Shown piece by piece: positions 61,801-64,000 of a DNA stretch of 64,000 nt (the first letter of the stretch is position 1; each line of letters begins with the position of its first letter). Below the pieces are notes generated by a model. The model was not told the DNA's origin and ran no database searches. It saw nothing but the letters and a program-made list of their open reading frames with translations. The stretch is from contig CM057136.1 of the NCBI GenBank assembly GCA_029964075.1, positions 8,928,001 to 8,992,000 of the forward strand, read 5' to 3'. The DNA comes from Patiria pectinifera. Taxonomy: Eukaryota; Echinodermata; Asteroidea; Valvatida; Asterinidae. Made by a program: the position numbers and the translations under genes.

Positions 61801-63758
61801 AGAACGGCATTGCAACTTTTATTCTACACTCATGTTATAAATTCAGAACCAAAAGGCAATGGGGTGACCTTTGACCTCTTTAAAATATCAATAAACAGGG
61901 TATACACAGTTAGACCTTTCGAAAGTCACCAGAGGGCAAATGTGACATTTTCTCACATCCGATCATTATTTTCACAATAAGAAGAACCAACGTGTGAAGT
62001 TTTTTGCTTTTATATGCTCAAAGTGCCCAACTGGTTACGATATTTGACCTGAACAGCCCTGTCAGCCCACCCACTGCCCCTTAAGATTCAATTCAATAAC
62101 TAGCTTCAAACCTGAAAACTGATACATGTATGTACAATGTACTATATAATTGGGTTTTCTTTTAATTCGCCAGCTACCTGTGATTTCGCATAATTACCCA
62201 TTTTTTGAAGCAAACGTTGATATCTGTAATGCAAGGACTCCCGAATATCTGTCGTATATCTGTAAAGTTTCAGTTCAACCTGTTAAAATATGTTGATGTC
62301 ATGACTATTTTAAGTCGGCACTCTCATGCGCCCTCCGATGTACGTTTTAGGCTTACATGCTCCATGTAATGGAAAGTTAACATTTAATCCGTGCCTATAC
62401 CTGTTTAAATATTTGGACATTTTGTGACGAAGGTATGCCCTTTGCCATAAACATGCTGTCAAAATAACTGAAAGACATCAAAACAACTGTCAGAGAAACT
62501 GAAAGAATTGAATAAGTGCATTGCGACGATAGGAGCTCAAATGTACATGGAGGGGGGTTGCGGCCCCGCGCCGTCCACGCTCTTCGCACCGCTCTGAAGT
62601 TAATTAGCCTGACCAAAAATCATTCTTAAGTTATATTTTCATGTTCCACACGGGCCAAGGCATCAATAAAAAATGCTTTCATTTTCTCCTCTACCGTTGC
62701 AATTTAACGCAACGGTATCAGCGAAAATGAAAAGAGGGGGTGACGGCCACGCCCACCCTCCGCGCTTTTCGGGCCGCTCCTAAGTTAATTATAGTCTGAT
62801 CTAAAATCGCTCTTAAGTTATATTTCCACAATCTACAAATTCCAAGCTATCAAATAATACTGGTTTTGTTCTTGTTCTCAAAATTTTGATTAAATGCAAA
62901 ATTGGCCACATTTGGAATGGCGCCAGAGTGCCTTTGTCTGATCTGGCGAAACTTAAGACTGGCCATTCTGTGATCAGGGTCGATGATACTGTGCTTAAGA
63001 CAATCAGGGGATTTGTTCCCAAAATTTGGATTAAACCCTATCCAGCTCTGTCTAAATGTATAGTCAGTGTTGTCCGAGGGTTTGTGAGATAAAATTCACA
63101 AGCTTCGGTTGGGACTCAAACCCAAGACCTCCTGTTTGCAGGTGCTGATGTTGGATGAAAATTAAGCTCGATCAGATTCGAACCAGCCACAGACCCAGGC
63201 ACACATGCTGGTGGAGTGGTAAGACATTCGCACTAGTAAGCACATTGTCGTGGGTTTCAGTCCCACCCAAGTAAACATCTATCCCTCGTCGCTCTTGAAT
63301 TTAAAAGTAAATGAAATAAAACAAGAAAGTGTACTGAGAAGGGAAAAAGGCCAACTTGGGATTTGTCGTCAGATCGACTTATGTTTTCTTCCATTTGCCA
63401 ATCAACAAATGTGTTGTCTTGCCTTAGTGTTTTCAATACTTTAATTATTTTACTGATTCTACAAAGCCCTGAAAACTAAGATTATGCATGCCGTAGGACG
63501 AGGGCTCCCTCTATCGCTCCTGCTGAAACCGTGTGACAGCAAGGGAAAACTCATCCCCATTAACCTTTCAACGCTGGTTTAAAAATCGTGTTCATATTGT
63601 TTATTCCACAGTTCCGTGGAAACTCGGACAGAAACACCCACGTGACCGCCACTTTCCCGAAAGCTTTCCAGGCCAGGTTCCTGCGTATCCTGCCTACTCG
63701 GTGGTACGGACACTGCAGTATGCGCTTTGAGGTCCTCGGCTGCACAATTAATGAGTAA
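43696..63758 (+). CDS. Secreted F5/8 type C (discoidin) domain protein
   Basis: Four plus-strand exons (43696-43879, 57369-57515, 58951-59162, 63612-63758) join in phase 1, 1, 0 to give one 690-nt frame, about 229 residues with stop. Order: signal peptide, a short linker of about 35 residues, then one complete F5/8C domain running from Cys (LKCSEGGPFG) to Cys (FEVLGC), ending CTINE and TAA. F5/8C domains bind phospholipid, collagen or sugars on cell surfaces; lactadherin-like and lectin-like roles are known in the family. The ligand here is unknown. The protein is small compared with most multi-domain relatives. Extra exons in the 13.5-kb first intron cannot be excluded. That intron and the 4.4-kb last intron are full of transposons. 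Confidence 0.85.
44612..44828 (+). repeat. Dispersed repeat R4, copy 2
   Basis: See 39990-40228. Confidence 0.88.
45035..46647. mobile_element. TATAGGTTTTCCCGGC element, full-length copy E1 (1613 bp)
   Basis: The ends are TATAGGTTTTCCCGGC (45035) and GCCGGGAAAACCTATA (to 46647). The interior is A/T-rich with repeated ATTCAATTT/AAATTGAAT words near both ends, a hairpin at 45462-45537 built on TAACCCTAAA, and a G run near 46227. No transposase ORF. Target duplication is not clear beyond TA. Confidence 0.8.
47800..47967 (+). mobile_element. tRNA-derived SINE family A, copy 1
   Basis: GGTGGTCGAGTGGTATGACA (A box) and CGGGTCGAGTCCCACCCGAG (B box), then T8, then TCGGTGAAGGGCAAAACCTA, ATTTGATTTATGTCACC and ACGCAAAAT. 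The tRNA-like part resembles a Ser/Leu-type head. It is not a tRNA gene, since the same non-tRNA body recurs. Confidence 0.8.
47998..48208 (+). mobile_element. tRNA-derived SINE family A, copy 2
   Basis: Same head (GGTGGTCGAGTGGTAAGACA; GAGTTCGAGTCCCACCCGAG) and body as copy 1, with about 45 bp more between them. It abuts element E2 directly. Confidence 0.85.
48209..48986. mobile_element. TATAGGTTTTCCCGGC element, 5' portion E2
   Basis: Collinear with about 45035-45860 of E1, then breaks off where E3 begins. Left end TATAGGTTTTCCCGGCC present, right end absent. Confidence 0.8.
48987..50620. mobile_element. TATAGGTTTTCCCGGC element, near-complete copy E3
   Basis: Collinear with E1 for about 1.6 kb. 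The right terminus has diverged or been lost at about 50600 (AAATTCGCACTCGC instead of AAATTCGCCGGG). Confidence 0.8.
50760..50917. mobile_element. Terminal part of a GGTCTC hAT-like element
   Basis: GGTCTC hexamer blocks end with GGTCTCGACTACAACACTG (ending near 50915), the inverse of the CAGTGTTGTAG start at 41133 and 41995. The opposite end is missing. Confidence 0.65.
51538..51600 (+). repeat. G-rich tract with many G4-G7 runs
   Basis: At least nine G runs of four to seven bases, spaced by one to four bases of GA/TGA text, over about 62 bp. A strong G-quadruplex candidate. Confidence 0.8.
51850..52211. mobile_element. TATAGGTTTTCCCGGC family, inverted fragment E4
   Basis: Inverse of the first about 350 bp of E1; ends GGCCGGGAAAACCTATA at 52211. 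Confidence 0.8.
52663..53457. mobile_element. TATAGGTTTTCCCGGC family, short complete copy E5 (795 bp)
   Basis: The ends are TATAGGTTTTCCCGGCCAAT (52663) and TTGGCCGGGAAAACCTATA (53457). Both terminal regions derive from family sequence; the middle is shorter than in E1. Confidence 0.8.
54655..54704. mobile_element. TATAGGTTTTCCCGGC family, terminal fragment E6
   Basis: Only GTCGGGAAAACCTATAG is left next to ATTGGAATGAAGAATG-like text. Confidence 0.5.
54740..55095 (-). repeat. Dispersed repeat R3, copy 3 (inverted), interrupted by a hAT element
   Basis: Inverse match to 37900-38250 and 39480-39810. It is cut at the position where the 55096 element begins. Confidence 0.65.
55096..55873. mobile_element. 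hAT element with perfect 8-bp target duplication, three internal repeats
   Basis: The termini CAGTGGCGTAGCCA (55096) and TGGCTACGCCACTG (55873) are flanked by CGGCGTCG on both sides (55088-55095 and 55874-55881). Inside, three units of about 175-230 bp each contain GCCTCAGAT(A/C)(G/A)CACCACAG and CGGGGCCCTTA(A/G)GCGGGCCC, as at 4490-4570. 778 bp, no transposase. Confidence 0.92.
55882..56904. other. No supported gene
   Basis: G-run region at 55905-55935 and an ATCA tetranucleotide run at about 56225-56250. Confidence 0.4.
56905..57032 (+). repeat. Minisatellite, GTTTAAACGACTTATTTATCT type, about 5 units
   Basis: TTTAAACGACTTATTATCTC, GTTTAAACGACTTATTTATC, then diverging units to 57030; about 25 bp each. 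Confidence 0.8.
57369..57515 (+). CDS. Discoidin gene exon 2: start of the F5/8C domain
   Basis: The acceptor ttttccag precedes 57369 and the donor gtaaca follows 57515. It encodes PPTDDLKCSEGGPFGMEDG, RIPDASITVSSMW, DNGPTRARLNLQ: the Cys, 'G...G.I.D..I..SS' and 'ARL' motifs that open F5/8C domains. Minus-strand ORFs overlapping it are shadows. Confidence 0.88.
57757..58697. mobile_element. Foldback/MITE with long TIRs, containing a nested element
   Basis: Outer arms: 57760-57926 against 58540-58697, ends CAACCTGTCCCCCC and GGGGGGACAGGCTG with TA on both flanks. The next arm pieces, GTCCGTTGAACACAAACACT (58206) and its complement (near 58510-58530), show that 57927-58204 was inserted later. 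Confidence 0.85.
57927..58204. mobile_element. Nested element with GGGCCCAATTTCAC...GTGAAATTGGGCC ends
   Basis: TIR GGGCCCAATTTCACAGCGCTG against CAGCGCCGTGAAATTGGGCC, with TGCTAAGCACA words inside both arms. Flanks match across the insertion (AAAGATAT ... ATGGTCC versus AAAGATATATAGTCC in the opposite outer arm). Confidence 0.8.
58951..59162 (+). CDS. Discoidin gene exon 3: core of the F5/8C domain
   Basis: The acceptor ttactctgcag precedes 58951 and the donor gtagtc follows 59162. It encodes AGWASAWCSAGDSDANPWIQ, VDLGSNVIITGVITQGRGD, then VTEFKVAYSDDGQEWTDV. W.....WIQVDLG...I.GV.TQGR, V..F.V.YS.DG..W is the classical F5/8C signature. Confidence 0.92.
59220..63055. mobile_element. Multi-layer inverted repeat (about 3.8 kb) in the last discoidin intron
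   Basis: Left arm blocks 59222-59630 and 59985-60345 match the inverse of 62320-63050. Shared text includes AACAAATCCCCTGATTGTCT, ATCACAGAATGGCCAGTCTT, TTTCGCTGATACCGTTGC, CTCCTATCGTCGCAA, CACAAAATGTCCAAAT. A third, direct copy of part of the arm lies at 61280-61790. No ORF above 81 codons. Confidence 0.85.
60500..61270. repeat. Inner palindrome with a perfect 34-bp centre
   Basis: 60580-60740 and 61040-61200 are inverse copies (CTGGTTCCCTGAC, AACCA-GAAAAACAA, GCATTTTCGAAC words). 60933-60966 is a perfect palindrome, TTTCCAACGCTGGTCGG and its complement with no spacer. Confidence 0.9.
63175..63290 (+). mobile_element. tRNA-derived SINE family A, copy 3 (diverged)
   Basis: ATTCGAACCAGCCAC, then GGTGGAGTGGTAAGACATTC and TGGGTTTCAGTCCCACCCAA; head conserved with 47800 and 47998, body lost or diverged. 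Confidence 0.7.
63612..63758 (+). CDS. Discoidin gene exon 4: end of the F5/8C domain and stop
   Basis: The acceptor attccacag precedes 63612. It encodes FRGNSDRNTHVTATFPKAFQ, ARFLRILPTRWYGHCSMRFE, VLGC, TINE and TAA (63756-63758). F.GN.D.NT.V.......ARF.RI.P..W.....MR.E.LGC is the expected domain end. No AATAAA was seen in the 240 bp that follow. Confidence 0.92.
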   Translation, partial: FRGNSDRNTHVTATFPKAFQARFLRILPTRWYGHCSMRFEVLGCTINE

Positions 63759-64000
63759 AGTCCATCGAGGCTAGCTTGGAAAAACCTAGCTCTAGTGCTC
63801 GCTGGAAATTCGACAAATTGGAGCATGGGGATATATAAGTCATAGATGCGTGGTGTTAAATTTAAGAATGCTTCAGTCAAAACATAAAGACACATAGGAT
63901 CATTTGCAGTTACCCAGAATCGTACCCAGCGATTTAACAAGAAATTCCTCGCTCAAAATGAAGATAGGACTGGTAACCAATTCCCTGCCTGAAATGGTAT

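Noticed and set aside
62886..63092. Plus ORF (IGHIWNGARVPLSDLAKL...) as a discoidin exon
   Set aside because: It lies in the right arm of the intronic inverted repeat and appears in inverse form at 59220; the F5/8C domain is already complete without it.

Overview
The window is animal nuclear DNA: spliced genes with GT-AG introns, a low gene density, and a very high load of short non-autonomous transposons, SINEs, palindromes and tandem arrays. The protein families (an SLC9B/NHA antiporter with several introns, a secreted discoidin/F5-8C protein, a SET protein joined to a tyrosine-recombinase domain) and the repeat style suggest a marine deuterostome invertebrate. Echinoderm is my best guess, with hemichordate or lancelet possible. 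Species identity is inference.

Three genes can be supported. (1) About 8.5-1.0 kb, minus strand: a gene of unusual architecture. A KMT5A-like SET domain is spread over three exons. It is followed in the same large exon by a 10-residue coding tandem array, two zinc-finger-like Cys/His clusters, a tyrosine-recombinase-like catalytic domain, and an acidic last exon. This copy is broken by a hAT-type insertion with an 8-bp target duplication and by three small frameshifts. (2) About 19.9-11.6 kb, minus strand: a sodium/proton antiporter of the NHA2/SLC9B2 family. Exons are phase-consistent from the N-terminus to the middle of the transporter. One internal exon and the 3' exons are not found, and the usual Asp-Asp ion-binding pair reads Glu-Asn. 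(3) 43.7-63.8 kb, plus strand: a small secreted protein with a signal peptide and one complete F5/8 type C (discoidin) domain, four exons in perfect phase, about 229 residues.

The rest is repeat landscape. 8.8-10.6 kb: tandem hairpins. 12-13 kb: palindromes and a mariner-like MITE. 16.9-17.4 kb: two head-to-head SINEs. 20.9 kb: a perfect 40-bp-stem hairpin. 23.5-28.5 kb: two satellite-like arrays. 30.8-31.3 kb: a third array. 32.7-37.5 kb: duplicated repeats and a nested inverted-repeat element. 38.8 kb: a MITE. 41.1-42.9 kb: an 862-bp tandem duplication carrying GGTCTC arrays. 45-54.7 kb: a family of elements with TIR TATAGGTTTTCCCGGC. 55.1-55.9 kb: a hAT element with a perfect 8-bp target duplication. 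57.8-58.7 kb: nested foldback elements. 59.2-63.05 kb: a multi-layer inverted repeat nearly 4 kb long around a perfect 34-bp palindrome, inside the last intron of the discoidin gene.

The three genes show no sign of being functionally linked. The most interesting item is the SET/zinc-finger/tyrosine-recombinase fusion, which could belong to a mobile or formerly mobile lineage carrying its own histone-methyltransferase-like module.
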